Notes: a model not told the origin generated them from the letters alone. DNA of 37,246 nucleotides from Vulcanimicrobiota bacterium (GCA_903970555.1 CAJCJD010000196.1:1-37246); one strand, 5' to 3'. Positions 25,593 through 34,977 are shown, numbered from the stretch's first letter. Translations and numbers: made by a program.

Positions 25593-26177
25593 ATGCAAGC
25601 TGACGAAAGATTGCAAGAATTCACCCAGCGGATGGCCTATGAAGGGACGCCGCATATGGGTGTGGATGCGTTCGACGCGGTGCCGGAGTCCCTGGCGCGT
25701 CATAACGAACGCAACATCCACGTATTGAGAGCGCTGGCCTCGCTGGACGACCGGCGCGTGGAAGGCAACGACGACGACAGCCCGCTGATCCAGGAGCTGC
25801 AGCGCATGGACAGCAAAATCAATGTCTTGCTGGACATCGTCGACCGTCTTCTGGTGCCGGTGAGCATGCTGCCGCCGCGCCATTCGGTTCGCTTCAACGC
25901 GGTCGGGATACGACTTCCGGCAAGTCTGCTGCCCGATGCAGATAGCTTGTTAGTGCGCCTGCACTTCGACGCCTGCCGTGCCTTGCCGCTGGAATTGCCG
26001 GCCCGAAAGGGCTGCGCACTAAACGATGGCGACGCTTTCGTTTACTTTTGTGAAATGAGCGAGATGGTCGAGGATGGGTTGGAACGTTTCGTTTTTTGTC
26101 ACCATCGTCGAAAAGTGGCAGAAGCCCGTTTGACGGGCGCGACGGAAAATGTGTTGGGCAGCAAGCATAGAGTGTGA
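25593..26177 (+). CDS. Atypical PilZ-type protein with helical N-terminus
   Basis: A 194-residue protein. Residues about 1-90 are helical, with a coiled-coil-like region in SPLIQELQRMDSKINVLLDI. Residues about 95-185 look like a PilZ barrel: PPRHSVRFNAVGIRLPAS contains an RxxxR-like element (RHSVR), but the second motif D/NxSxxG is not recognisable, so c-di-GMP binding is doubtful. It resembles the tetrameric, helix-bearing PilZ proteins found next to fleQ in xanthomonads. GAGGAG lies about eight bases before the start at 25593. No consensus sigma54 or sigma28 site was seen in the 105-base gap upstream. It probably links c-di-GMP status or motor control to motility. This is inference. Confidence 0.75.
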   Translation: MQADERLQEFTQRMAYEGTPHMGVDAFDAVPESLARHNERNIHVLRALASLDDRRVEGNDDDSPLIQELQRMDSKINVLLDIVDRLLVPVSMLPPRHSVRFNAVGIRLPASLLPDADSLLVRLHFDACRALPLELPARKGCALNDGDAFVYFCEMSEMVEDGLERFVFCHHRRKVAEARLTGATENVLGSKHRV

Positions 26178-26188
26178 TGTTGGTCACG
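26173..26188. promoter_or_regulatory. CRP/Clp-type palindrome
   Basis: TGTGATGTTGGTCACG matches TGTGA-N6-TCACA at nine of ten defined positions. It overlaps the stop codon of the PilZ-type gene and lies about 340 bases upstream of fleQ. In Xanthomonas the CRP homologue Clp binds this type of sequence and is inhibited by c-di-GMP. Here the site could act on a fleQ promoter downstream, but the distance is large. Confidence 0.55.
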
Positions 26189-26528
26189 CCACGACACATC
26201 CAAACACGCCTAATCGCCATCATGCCGACGCGTGCCAATCTCTGGATCGTTCCTAAACCGGGCTAAACATGGGGCTATAAGACCGATCTAAGCCCTTGAT
26301 GTAAACGGTTTCTTCCCTGCTTCATTTCTGTGAATTCGTCGATATTGCGAGGGCTAACGCCGTCACGAAATGGGCGAAGTGACGCTGTGCGCCGTAATTT
26401 TTTTGGCGTTCTTCTTGCTGCACTGCTCCACGTGTCTCGACGGATACCTGACACGCAGGGGACAACACGATTTGGGAAGGACTTCGTGATTGTTCGTAGT
26501 CAGCAGTAACGAAGTAGGACTCGTGCTC
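26178..26528 (+). other. fleQ upstream region
   Basis: A 351-base stretch without a credible gene. It holds the right half of the CRP/Clp-type palindrome and several A/T-rich patches (for example around 26396-26405). I found no convincing -35/-10 pair and no sigma54 or sigma28 consensus. The fleQ promoter should nevertheless be here. The length suggests a long leader or several regulator sites. Confidence 0.5.
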
Positions 26529-27983
26529 ATGCCAAACAGCAACGTACTCATCATCGAATCTGACGGAACGCGTGCCGACATCGTTGCGTCGGCCATGCAA
26601 TTCATGGGGTACTTCCCTCAACGATGGGATACATCACTACCGCTCGACTCGATCACGCGCGAATGGCGCGCGGTCTATGTCGGCGGCATCAACGACGAAT
26701 CGGCCTGCGAGCAGCTGATGGCTGCGATCGATGTGCAGGGGAACCAGACGCTGGTGCTGGTCGGTGCCGACTCGCCGCAACTGAGCCTGTTGACCAAGGT
26801 CGATGGCGCCTATGCCGGCCAGGTCGAAGTGCTCGATTTTCCGCTGCGCTACGAGCGCCTGGCCGAAGCCGTGCGTCGTACGCCGCCGCCGCGCATCAAT
26901 ACATCGGTGCTGCGCCTGGTTGGCAACTCGGCGGCGATGGGTCGCGTCAATGCACTCATTCGCCAGGTGTCGCCATTCGATTCCAGCGTGCTGGTGCTGG
27001 GCGAATCGGGCACCGGCAAGGAAATGGTGGCGCGCGCCATCCACGATTGCTCGCCGCGTCGCGATAAGCCGTTCGTGGCCATCAATTGCGGCGCGATCCC
27101 TGCCGAATTGCTGGAAAGCGAATTGTTCGGCCACGAGAAGGGCGCGTTCACAGGCGCCATCAGCACGCGCAAGGGTCGCTTTGAGATGGCCGAGGGTGGC
27201 ACGCTGTTTCTCGACGAAATCGGCGACATGAGTTTGCCGATGCAGGTGAAGCTGTTGCGTGTGCTGCAAGAACGTATGTATGAGCGCGTCGGCAGCAATC
27301 GCACCCAGCGCTGCGACGTGCGCATCATCGCTGCCACCCATCGCAATTTGGAAACGGCCACCGCAGAAGGCCGCTTCCGTGAAGATCTTTACTATCGCCT
27401 GAGCGTGTTCCCGCTGGAAATGCCCGCCTTGCGCGAGCATCTGGAAGACATGCCGGACCTGATCAGCGAGTTCAACCAGCGCCTGCAGCGCCGCGGCCTC
27501 AACAGCGTGCGCTTCAGCGGCAGCGCGATGCAATCCCTGCGCCAGCACACCTGGCCGGGCAATGTGCGCGAGCTGTCCAACCTGGTCGAGCGGTTAGCGA
27601 TCCTCTATCCGAACGGTGAAGTGCGCGCTGCCGATCTGCCGGAAAAATACCGCGGCGTGCAGCCGATCGACGAAGCCAGCGGCAGCATCCTGCGCGCCAT
27701 GCTCGACGGCCAAAGCAAGCCCACGCCCACGCAAAACCGCGTGGGGCTGGATACCGAAGTGCTGTTGCCCGAAGGCGGCGTCGATCTGAAAGATCATCTG
27801 GCTGACATCGAAGTGGGTCTGATCCGTCAAGCGCTCGACATCACCGACGGTGTGGTGGCGCATGCGGCGAAGCTGCTGCATATGCAGCGCACAACCTTGG
27901 TCGAAAAGCTGCGCAAGTACGGTTTGCAATCGTGTGCTCGCGCCAACGAAGCGTCTCCGCAGAGTGGCACGGCTGTTGCTTGA
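26529..27983 (+). CDS. fleQ: FleQ, sigma54-dependent flagellar master activator
   Basis: A 484-residue bacterial enhancer-binding protein. The N-terminal receiver-like domain (about residues 5-115) has AVYVGG where a phospho-acceptor Asp would be expected, as in FleQ. The AAA+ domain has Walker A GESGTGK (158-164), the sigma54-contacting GAFTGA (205-210) and Walker B LFLDEIGD (about 226-233). A Fis-type helix-turn-helix lies near 440-475. It should activate the sigma54 promoters in this window. The start is uncertain: ATG at 26529 is used, while GTG two codons upstream has AGGA closer and a TTG at 26490 is open. Its 3' end contains the fliE promoter. Confidence 0.95.
   Translation: MPNSNVLIIESDGTRADIVASAMQFMGYFPQRWDTSLPLDSITREWRAVYVGGINDESACEQLMAAIDVQGNQTLVLVGADSPQLSLLTKVDGAYAGQVEVLDFPLRYERLAEAVRRTPPPRINTSVLRLVGNSAAMGRVNALIRQVSPFDSSVLVLGESGTGKEMVARAIHDCSPRRDKPFVAINCGAIPAELLESELFGHEKGAFTGAISTRKGRFEMAEGGTLFLDEIGDMSLPMQVKLLRVLQERMYERVGSNRTQRCDVRIIAATHRNLETATAEGRFREDLYYRLSVFPLEMPALREHLEDMPDLISEFNQRLQRRGLNSVRFSGSAMQSLRQHTWPGNVRELSNLVERLAILYPNGEVRAADLPEKYRGVQPIDEASGSILRAMLDGQSKPTPTQNRVGLDTEVLLPEGGVDLKDHLADIEVGLIRQALDITDGVVAHAAKLLHMQRTTLVEKLRKYGLQSCARANEASPQSGTAVA
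27965..27980 (+). promoter_or_regulatory. sigma54 promoter of the fliE operon, inside fleQ
   Basis: TGGCACGGCTGTTGCT is a complete match to TGGCAC-N5-TTGCW with ten bases between GG and GC. It lies entirely within the last codons of fleQ, ending just before the stop, and 40 bases upstream of fliE. The same bases therefore encode the FleQ C-terminus and serve as a FleQ-dependent promoter. Confidence 0.9.
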
Positions 27984-28019
27984 AGCACTTTATAAACGAT
28001 CACGCGTTGGAAAACCGAC

Positions 28020-28355
28020 ATGAGCCAGATTGACGTCAATAGTGTGCTTTCGCAAATGCGTTCCCTTGGTGCGCAAGCATCGGGAACATCGCCGATGGCT
28101 TTGCTTCCATCAACATCGAGCGCCGCGCCAAGCGTGGATTTCGGCACGCTGTTCAAGCAATCGCTGGGTGCAGTGGCATCGCAGCAGAACGAGGCGCAGA
28201 CGCAAAGCGAAGCTTTCGAACGCGGCGATCCGGGCTCCGACATCGTCAAGACATCGGTTGCGGGACAAAAAGCGGATCTGGCGTTTCGCGGTCTGGTGGA
28301 AGTCCGTAACAAGTTGACCGATGCCTACACCACCATCATGAACATGCCGGTCTAA
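28020..28355 (+). CDS. fliE: FliE, MS-ring/rod junction protein
   Basis: A 111-residue protein with FliE features: a variable N-terminus, then FGTLFKQSLGAV, and the conserved C-terminus VEVRNKLTDAYTTIMNMPV. FliE links the FliF ring to the rod and is the first protein exported. It is the first gene of a unit running to fliJ and driven by the sigma54 site at 27965-27980. It starts 36 bases after fleQ. Confidence 0.97.
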   Translation: MSQIDVNSVLSQMRSLGAQASGTSPMALLPSTSSAAPSVDFGTLFKQSLGAVASQQNEAQTQSEAFERGDPGSDIVKTSVAGQKADLAFRGLVEVRNKLTDAYTTIMNMPV

Positions 28356-28405
28356 ATCGACCGTCGCACCACGCCTCACAGCGCATATAAGGTTGAGCAG
28401 TTTTC

Positions 28406-30112
28406 ATGGCCGAAAACACCATCGCGCCCACCGGCAATCCATCGCGCCAGGATCAGCTCAAGAGCCTCCTTCGCAATCCGACCACGCGCCTGCTGTTTTT
28501 GTTGGTTGGCGTTGCGGGTGCGGTGGCTTTGGGTGTGGCTATCGTGCTGTGGTCGCGCGGCCCCAATTTCGCATTGTTGTATGCAGGCCTCGATCCGAAA
28601 GATGCGGCCGCCGTTACGCAGGCGCTGCAGACCAGCAACACACCTTATCGATTGGGCGCCGATGGCGCCTCCATTTCGGTGCCTGCCGACGTGTTGGCCG
28701 ATACGCGCCTGCGCCTTGCCAGCCAGGGCCTACCGCAAGGCAGCACCGCGGGTGGCACCGTGCCGCAGACCGATTCGCCGTTTGGCATGAGCGACCTGGC
28801 AGAAAGCAAGCACTACCAGGAAATGCTGGAAACCGATCTGGGCAACACCATCGCCGGCCTGCAATTCGTGCGTGCCGCGCGCGTGCATCTGGCGCTGCCC
28901 AAGCCATCGGCTTTCATTCGCGACAATCATCCGGCCAGTGCGTCGGTTTTGTTGACGCTGTATCCCGGTCGACAACTCGATAGCAGCCAGGTTGGTGCAA
29001 TCATGCATCTGGTATCCGCCAGCGTGCCAGATCTCGATCCTGCGCAAGTCTCGGTGGTCGATCAGCAAGGTACGTTGCTGACGGTTTCCGATCCGGACAG
29101 TCCGGGCGCCGTGGGCGACACGCGCATGCGTCTGGCCACGCGCATGGAAAACAGTTACGCGCAGCGCATCGAAGATCTGCTTACACCGATTGTTGGTGCA
29201 GGACGCGTGCGCGCACAGGTGGACGTGGATCTGGATTTCAGCCAGACCGAGAAAGCCAGCGAGAGTTACGACAGCGCCAACCCCGCGCTGCGTAGCGAAC
29301 AGACCAGCAGCGAACAGAAGCACGACGATGCCGGCGCAGAAATCGCGGGTGCGTTGAGCAATCAGCCGCCCAACACCGTGGCGCAACCTACCGCGGCCAA
29401 GCCCAATGCCGGCGCGCCCGCTACGCCAGCCACACCTGCAGCGCCGGGTGCGCGCACGGCGACGGCGCAATCGTCCACGCCTTCGGATACGTCATCGAGC
29501 TCCACCCGCAACTACGAACTGGGCCGCACCGTCAGTCACGTCAGCGATCCCGCAGGGCGTTTGGCCAGGCTTACGGTTGCCGTGGTGGTCGACAACATGC
29601 CCGCGCCGGATGGTAAAGGTAAGAGCGTTCCGATCAGCGCGCAGGAATTGCAGCACCTCACCGATCTCACCAAGAACGTGGTGGGTTTCGATGCGCAGCG
29701 TGGCGACAATGTCAGTGTTGTCAACCAGGCGTTCTCCGATACGCCGGTCGACACGGCACCGGTCGCGGAGCCATTCTGGGAACGCCCAGGCATGCTCGAT
29801 CTGATCAAGCAAGGCGCCGGCATCTTGATTGCGCTGCTGATCGCATTCGGCTTGTTGAAGCCGATGCTCAAGGGCCTGATGCGCGGACCGGAGCCGATGC
29901 CTGCGTTGGCCGGTCCAATTCCGACCGTTTCAGTGCGCATCAATGATGATCCACGCGAGGACGATCGCGAAGATAAGGTCCGTATCAGTTCACCGCAGAT
30001 CCAAAGCATGGCTTACGAACAGAAGATCGGCCTCGCGCGTAAGCTCGTGCAGGAAAATCCCAAGCAAGTCGCACAAGTCGTGATGAACTGGGTGGGCGAC
30101 GATGGCGGCTGA
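28406..30112 (+). CDS. fliF: FliF, MS-ring protein
   Basis: A 568-residue inner-membrane ring protein. Transmembrane segments lie near residues 30-52 (LLFLLVGVAGAVALGVAIVL) and near 470-490 (GAGILIALLIAFGLLKPM). Between them are the periplasmic ring domains with ALLYAGLDPKDAAAV and ARVHLALPKPSAFIRDNHPA, plus a long Ala/Pro/Thr-rich linker around residues 325-365. The cytoplasmic C-terminus binds FliG. The 3' end overlaps fliG by 11 bases. The length is normal for the family. Confidence 0.97.
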   Translation: MAENTIAPTGNPSRQDQLKSLLRNPTTRLLFLLVGVAGAVALGVAIVLWSRGPNFALLYAGLDPKDAAAVTQALQTSNTPYRLGADGASISVPADVLADTRLRLASQGLPQGSTAGGTVPQTDSPFGMSDLAESKHYQEMLETDLGNTIAGLQFVRAARVHLALPKPSAFIRDNHPASASVLLTLYPGRQLDSSQVGAIMHLVSASVPDLDPAQVSVVDQQGTLLTVSDPDSPGAVGDTRMRLATRMENSYAQRIEDLLTPIVGAGRVRAQVDVDLDFSQTEKASESYDSANPALRSEQTSSEQKHDDAGAEIAGALSNQPPNTVAQPTAAKPNAGAPATPATPAAPGARTATAQSSTPSDTSSSSTRNYELGRTVSHVSDPAGRLARLTVAVVVDNMPAPDGKGKSVPISAQELQHLTDLTKNVVGFDAQRGDNVSVVNQAFSDTPVDTAPVAEPFWERPGMLDLIKQGAGILIALLIAFGLLKPMLKGLMRGPEPMPALAGPIPTVSVRINDDPREDDREDKVRISSPQIQSMAYEQKIGLARKLVQENPKQVAQVVMNWVGDDGG

Positions 30113-31112
30113 ACAAATCTCTCTCAGTGGCGCGCAGCGCGCGGCCATTCTGTTGTTGACCCTTGGTGAGCAGGACGCCGCCGAAGTGCTCAAGCACCTC
30201 AGCGCGCGCGATGTGCAAGCTGTCGGCACCGCGATGGCGACGTTGAACAATGTCTCGCGCGATCAGGTCGAGTGGGTGCTCAACTGCCTCAACGACGACA
30301 TCGGTCGGCAGACCGCACTCGGCGTCGGTACCGAGGAATACATCCGCAAGATGCTGGTCAGTGCGCTTGGCGAAACCAAGGCCGGCAGCCTGATCGATCG
30401 CATCCTGCTCGGCCGTTCCACCAAGGGGTTGGAATCGCTGAAATGGATGGAAAGCCGCGCCATTGCCGAGATGATCGGCATGGAACATCCGCAGATCATC
30501 GCGCTGGTACTGGCGCATCTCGAACCGGATCAGGCCGCTGAAGTCATCGGTTATTTGCCGCCGCGCGTGCGCAGCGACGCGGTGATGCGCATCGCCAACC
30601 TCGATGGTGTGCAGCCGCAAGCGCTTAACGAGCTCGATGAAATCATGGAGCGTCAGTTCTCCGGCAGTTCGTCCAAACTGAAGTCGGCGACGGTGGGTGG
30701 TCTCAAGGCTGCCGCCGCCATCCTCAACGCGATGGAGTCCACGCGTGAGGCGGAGCTGATGGGCGCGATCCGCACACAGGACGCAACCCTCGGCGGCAAG
30801 ATCGAAGAATTGATGTTCGTGTTCGAAGACCTGGCCGAATTGGACGACCGCAGCATGCAGACCCTGTTGCGCGAAGTGCCATCGGCCCGCCTGATCGTTG
30901 CGCTCAAGGGTTCCGAACCTGCCGTGCGCGAAAAGATTTTCGCCAACATGTCCAAGCGCGCCGCGGACATGCTGCGCGACGACCTGGAAGTGAAAGGCCC
31001 GGTCAAGCTCAGCGAAGTCGACGCCGCGCAGAAAGAAGTGCTCGGCATTGCACGCAAGCTTGCTGACGCCGGCCAGATCACGCTTACCGCCAGCGGCGAT
31101 GAGTTCGTCTGA
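30102..31112 (+). CDS. fliG: FliG, rotor switch protein
   Basis: A 336-residue switch protein of standard length. Typical segments are SGAQRAAILLLTLGEQDAAE at the FliF-binding N-terminus, ALVLAHLEPDQAAEVIGYLP in the middle domain, and FVFEDLAELDDRSMQTLLRE with NMSKRAADMLRDDLE in the torque-generating C-terminal domain. It couples stator force to the rotor through the C-ring. It overlaps fliF at its start and fliH at its end, so translation is coupled in both directions. Confidence 0.97.
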   Translation: MAAEQISLSGAQRAAILLLTLGEQDAAEVLKHLSARDVQAVGTAMATLNNVSRDQVEWVLNCLNDDIGRQTALGVGTEEYIRKMLVSALGETKAGSLIDRILLGRSTKGLESLKWMESRAIAEMIGMEHPQIIALVLAHLEPDQAAEVIGYLPPRVRSDAVMRIANLDGVQPQALNELDEIMERQFSGSSSKLKSATVGGLKAAAAILNAMESTREAELMGAIRTQDATLGGKIEELMFVFEDLAELDDRSMQTLLREVPSARLIVALKGSEPAVREKIFANMSKRAADMLRDDLEVKGPVKLSEVDAAQKEVLGIARKLADAGQITLTASGDEFV

Positions 31113-31750
31113 TGGCAGGCGTACTCAGCCGCGACAAGATTGCGCTGTTCGATCGGTGGGAACCGCCGTCGGTCGGCGCCAAGCCCGTGGTTGCGCCGGA
31201 GCCCGAACCCGCGCCTGGTCCTACCGTTTACGAGTTGGAAGAAATCCAGCGGCAAGCGCGCGAAGAAGGTTATGCCGCCGGTTTGGCGGAAGGTCGCGCC
31301 GCGGCGAAAAGCCAGTTGGACGAACGACTCGCGCGTTTGGAGTCCGTGTGCACCGCAGCGGCTCGTCCGCTCACCAGTTTCGATGATGAGACCGAGCGCG
31401 AACTTGCTTTGCTGGCCACCATCATTGCGCAGCGCGTCGTGGGGCGCGAACTGCAACTTGATCCATCGCTGATCGAAACGGCAGTGCGCGAAGCCGCTGC
31501 GGCGTTGCCGTCGGCGACGCGCGAATTACGCGTATGGGTGCATCCCAGCGACATGGATCTATTGCGCGAACTGGGCGCCGCCGAGCCGCATTGGCGCTTC
31601 GGCGCCAACCCTGCGCTCAGTCGCGGCGACTGCATACTGGAAAGCGCGCGCTCGCGTCTGGATGCGCGTGTCACTACTCGCCTCGCTGCCGTGGTCGACG
31701 CCGTACTGGGCGATGACCTGGACGACGGCGAATCCGAGGTCGCCGCATGA
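31112..31750 (+). CDS. fliH: FliH, regulator of the export ATPase
   Basis: A 212-residue protein with the FliH layout: a disordered Pro-rich start including [17 protein letters not shown], glycine-spaced helical repeats around [15 protein letters not shown], and a C-terminal FliI-binding domain containing [14 protein letters not shown] and [17 protein letters not shown]. It holds the ATPase FliI and docks it at the export gate. Its start shares a base with the fliG stop and its stop overlaps fliI by four bases. Confidence 0.93.
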   Translation: MAGVLSRDKIALFDRWEPPSVGAKPVVAPEPEPAPGPTVYELEEIQRQAREEGYAAGLAEGRAAAKSQLDERLARLESVCTAAARPLTSFDDETERELALLATIIAQRVVGRELQLDPSLIETAVREAAAALPSATRELRVWVHPSDMDLLRELGAAEPHWRFGANPALSRGDCILESARSRLDARVTTRLAAVVDAVLGDDLDDGESEVAA

Positions 31751-33114
31751 ACGCCGAAGGCGCCGCGCAGGCACGTCAACAGCGCTGGCGCCAGCAGATG
31801 AATCGTCGTGCGCAGCGCGCGCGTGCTGCGCAATTGCTCAACGCGGAAGGTCGCCTGCGTCGCGTCGTGGGACTGACGTTGGAAGCGGAAGGCTGCGAGG
31901 CGCCCCTGGGCTCGCGTTGCCTGGTCGACGCCGCCGACGGCACCGAACTCGATACCGAAGTCGTGGGCTTTGCCGACGAACGCTTGCTGCTGATGCCCGT
32001 CACCGAAATGCATGGCGTATTGCCCAATGCACGCGTGCGACCCTGTGCGCGCGTGGGCGGTTTGCCTGTAGGCGAGTCTTTGCTTGGCCGTGTCATCGGC
32101 GCCGATGGCGTGCCGCTGGATGGCGAAGGTCCGCTGCGCGCAGAAGGGCATGCCGCACTTAAGCGCGAGCCGATCAACCCGATGGCACGCAAACCCATCG
32201 ATACGCCGCTCGATACCGGTGTCTGTGCGATCAACGCGTTGCTCACCGTCGGCCGCGGCCAGCGTATCGGTTTGTTCGCCGGTTCCGGCGTGGGCAAATC
32301 GACCTTGCTCGGCATGATGACGCGCTACACCGACGCCGACGTGGTGGTGGTGGGGCTGATAGGCGAGCGTGGCCGCGAAGTAAAAGAATTCGTTGAACAA
32401 ACGCTCGGTCATGAAGGCCGCGAACGCGCAGTCATCGTTGCCGCGCCAGCCGATGCGCCGCCGCTTAAACGCTTGCGCGGCGCGCAATATGCCACCGCCA
32501 TCGCCGAATGGTTCCGTGACCGCGGGCAACGCGTGTTGCTGCTGATGGATTCGTTGACCCGCTACGCCCAAGCGCAGCGCGAAATTGCGCTGGCAATCGG
32601 CGAGCCGCCGGCCACCAAAGGCTATCCGCCGTCCGTCTTCGCATTGCTGCCTGCGTTGGTCGAACGCGCCGGCAACGATGCAGATGGACGTGGTTCGATC
32701 ACCGCGTTCTACACCGTGCTGACCGAAGGCGACGACCATCGCCACGATCCCATCGCCGACGCGGCCCGCGCCATCCTGGACGGCCACATCGTGCTATCGC
32801 GCGACCTTGCCGAAGCGGGCCACTACCCGGCGATCGATATCGAAGCCTCGATCAGCCGCGTGATGCCGGCCGTGGTGACGAAGGAACAGATGCGCGCATC
32901 GCAACGCTTCCGCCAGGTCTATTCGGCCTATCGGCAGCGGCAGGATTTGATTGCCGTGGGTGCCTACCAGAAAGGTTCGGATGCGCAGGTCGACCAAGCG
33001 ATTGCCATGTGGCCACGCTTGGTCCGATTCCTGCAGCAGGAAGTCGATGAGCCCGTCGAACTGCGTATGGCGCAGGACCGGTTGGGCTCCCTTGTCGCGG
33101 AGATCATGGCATGA
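31747..33114 (+). CDS. fliI: FliI, flagellar export ATPase
   Basis: A 455-residue F1-beta-like ATPase. Walker A GSGVGKST lies at residues 179-186, preceded by [26 protein letters not shown] and [20 protein letters not shown] (Walker B region) follow, then the ATPase-typical [16 protein letters not shown]. It unfolds and pushes substrates into the flagellar export channel with FliH and FliJ. The Arg-rich N-terminus before residue 35 is somewhat unusual, but an ATGA overlap with fliH supports the start. Confidence 0.97.
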   Translation: MNAEGAAQARQQRWRQQMNRRAQRARAAQLLNAEGRLRRVVGLTLEAEGCEAPLGSRCLVDAADGTELDTEVVGFADERLLLMPVTEMHGVLPNARVRPCARVGGLPVGESLLGRVIGADGVPLDGEGPLRAEGHAALKREPINPMARKPIDTPLDTGVCAINALLTVGRGQRIGLFAGSGVGKSTLLGMMTRYTDADVVVVGLIGERGREVKEFVEQTLGHEGRERAVIVAAPADAPPLKRLRGAQYATAIAEWFRDRGQRVLLLMDSLTRYAQAQREIALAIGEPPATKGYPPSVFALLPALVERAGNDADGRGSITAFYTVLTEGDDHRHDPIADAARAILDGHIVLSRDLAEAGHYPAIDIEASISRVMPAVVTKEQMRASQRFRQVYSAYRQRQDLIAVGAYQKGSDAQVDQAIAMWPRLVRFLQQEVDEPVELRMAQDRLGSLVAEIMA

Positions 33115-33545
33115 CAACGCGTTCAGATCGTTTGCAGCCTGCCGTAGACCAAGCCCAGCGCCGACAGAAAGACGCCTTGCAGCGCCTGGCCGAACATCAA
33201 CAGAAATTGGCGAGCGCCGAGCAGCAATGGGAAGAGCTTCAGCGCTATCGACGCGACTACAGCCTCGGCGACGGTGGCCTGACGGTGAGCGCGTTGCTGA
33301 ACCGTCAACAATTTGTCGAACGCATCGATCAGGCGATCATCCAACAGGGCCGACTGGTCGAGCGTTTGCAGCGCCAAGTCGACACGGCTCGCGAACGCTG
33401 GCTGCACGCGCATGCGCGCGAAAACGCGCTGGATACCGTGGTTGAGCGCTTTCGCACGCAAGAGCGGCAACGTGAAGATCGCCTGGAGCAAGCGGAAGTC
33501 GACGAGCGCATGCAATACCGCCGTCGCCAGGTTGGCCTGCCATGA
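33111..33545 (+). CDS. fliJ: FliJ, export-apparatus stalk protein
   Basis: A 144-residue protein predicted to be one long antiparallel coiled coil, with many Gln, Arg and Glu residues (for example [20 protein letters not shown]). This fits FliJ, which works like the gamma stalk inside the FliI hexamer. It overlaps fliI by four bases. Sequence conservation in the family is low, so position, length and coiled-coil character carry the call. Confidence 0.93.
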   Translation: MTTRSDRLQPAVDQAQRRQKDALQRLAEHQQKLASAEQQWEELQRYRRDYSLGDGGLTVSALLNRQQFVERIDQAIIQQGRLVERLQRQVDTARERWLHAHARENALDTVVERFRTQERQREDRLEQAEVDERMQYRRRQVGLP

Positions 33546-33561
33546 GCGGCCGTTTCCGCCT

Positions 33562-33577
33562 TGGCTTGGATTTTGCT
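33562..33577 (+). promoter_or_regulatory. Probable sigma54 promoter of fliK
   Basis: TGGCTTGGATTTTGCT has GG and GC ten bases apart, TGGC at -24 and TTGCT at -12, and deviates only at the last two bases of the -24 element. It lies in the 70-base gap after fliJ, 38 bases before fliK. Confidence 0.65.
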
Positions 33578-33615
33578 GCGGACAGGGATATTTCCATCTG
33601 CACGAGTGGTGAGGC

Positions 33616-34950
33616 ATGAGCGCCAGTCCGTTACCCGCTGTCCAAGCAGCCAGCCCATCTGCGGCAACCAACAATGGTGCGCCGGCGCGGCGCAGTGGCC
33701 AGCACGACAGCGACTCGTCCTTCGACGCGCATTTGCAGAACGCACAGAACCAACAATCAGGCGGAACGCAACAAGACAGCAGCGGCAACAGCGATGACGC
33801 GCAAACCAGTGGCAGCCAGGTTGCCGCCACTCAGGCGACTGGCACTACGAAGCCAGGCGTGGATGCGCAAACGCCAGGCGCGGATGCGACGAGCGATAGC
33901 GCTGCCGGAAACAGTCTCGCTTCGCTGACGAATACGGTGCTGAACCTTATCGATCAGGCCACGGGCGATGCCGGAAGCGGCAGCGCAACGACCGCATCCG
34001 GAACCAAGTCCTCCCCCGGAAAATCGACGGCAGCGACTGCGCAAACTGCCCCTTCGTCGGCATTGCAAGCGACGGCGGTGATACCAACACCTATTCCACC
34101 CATCGTCGCCAACAACGGTGGCACGGGTGCCAATGCCGGTGCAGGCTCGCAGCAGACGAATGCGATTAGCGCGAGCGGCAGCAATCCCACGTTGGGGCTG
34201 TCCGCGCTGAATCCGCAAAAGTCGTCCAGCGGTACCACGTCCCTCGATGACGCCGATGACGCCGATGGTTCTGATGACGGCGATGCGAGCGTCTCGAACA
34301 TCGCCAGCGACAACAGCGCGTTGCTGCAAAGTCTCGGTGACAGCACGCAAGCGTTGGCCGGAGCATTGCCGGCAGGCGGTCATCTGTCGCAGGCGCTGGC
34401 GGGAGCATCGTCCGCGACGAGCACGCCGACGCAAAGCGCACCCGATCTGGCCGCGTTGCACGGCGTATTCGACGCCACCGGACTCACTGCGTCGTCCGGC
34501 ACCACGACAACATCCGGGCATAGCCTCGCTGTCGACACACCGGTGGGCGCATCCGGTTTCGCCAAAGAGCTTGGCCAACAAGTGACATGGTTGAGTGGCC
34601 AGGAAGTGAAGCAGGCGCAGATTCGCCTCAATCCGCAGGACCTTGGTCCGCTCGACGTGAAAGTCAGCGTGGAGCACGGTCGTGTCGACGTTGCGTTCAT
34701 GACGCAACACCCGGCGGCCACCGCCGCTGTGCAGCAGGGGCTGGGTCAGCTCAACCAGATGCTAAGCGGGCAAGGCCTGTCGCTCGGCCATACGTCAGTG
34801 GGCCAACACGGCGCGCAGCAACAGTTCGCCGATTCGCAGGGCCAGTCGTCCCAAGCACAGACGTCGGGCGATAGCGAAGACAAAACCGACCCATCCTCCG
34901 TATCGACATTGCAGCGAGTTGCCGTCGGCCTCGTCGACGCCTTCGCCTGA
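33616..34950 (+). CDS. fliK: FliK, hook-length control protein
   Basis: A 444-residue exported ruler protein. The long N-terminal part is low-complexity, rich in Ser, Thr, Ala, Gln, Gly and Asp, including an acidic DDADDADGSDDGD stretch. The C-terminal switch domain (about residues 315-400) holds QIRLNPQDLGPLDVKVSVEH and GRVDVAFMTQHPAATAAVQQ, the family signature. FliK measures the hook and switches export to filament substrates. GTGAGG lies a little close to the start at 33616. A gap and a sigma54-like site separate it from fliJ. Confidence 0.93.
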   Translation: MSASPLPAVQAASPSAATNNGAPARRSGQHDSDSSFDAHLQNAQNQQSGGTQQDSSGNSDDAQTSGSQVAATQATGTTKPGVDAQTPGADATSDSAAGNSLASLTNTVLNLIDQATGDAGSGSATTASGTKSSPGKSTAATAQTAPSSALQATAVIPTPIPPIVANNGGTGANAGAGSQQTNAISASGSNPTLGLSALNPQKSSSGTTSLDDADDADGSDDGDASVSNIASDNSALLQSLGDSTQALAGALPAGGHLSQALAGASSATSTPTQSAPDLAALHGVFDATGLTASSGTTTTSGHSLAVDTPVGASGFAKELGQQVTWLSGQEVKQAQIRLNPQDLGPLDVKVSVEHGRVDVAFMTQHPAATAAVQQGLGQLNQMLSGQGLSLGHTSVGQHGAQQQFADSQGQSSQAQTSGDSEDKTDPSSVSTLQRVAVGLVDAFA

Positions 34951-34977
34951 TAACGCATTTTCGCGGTATGGAATTCG

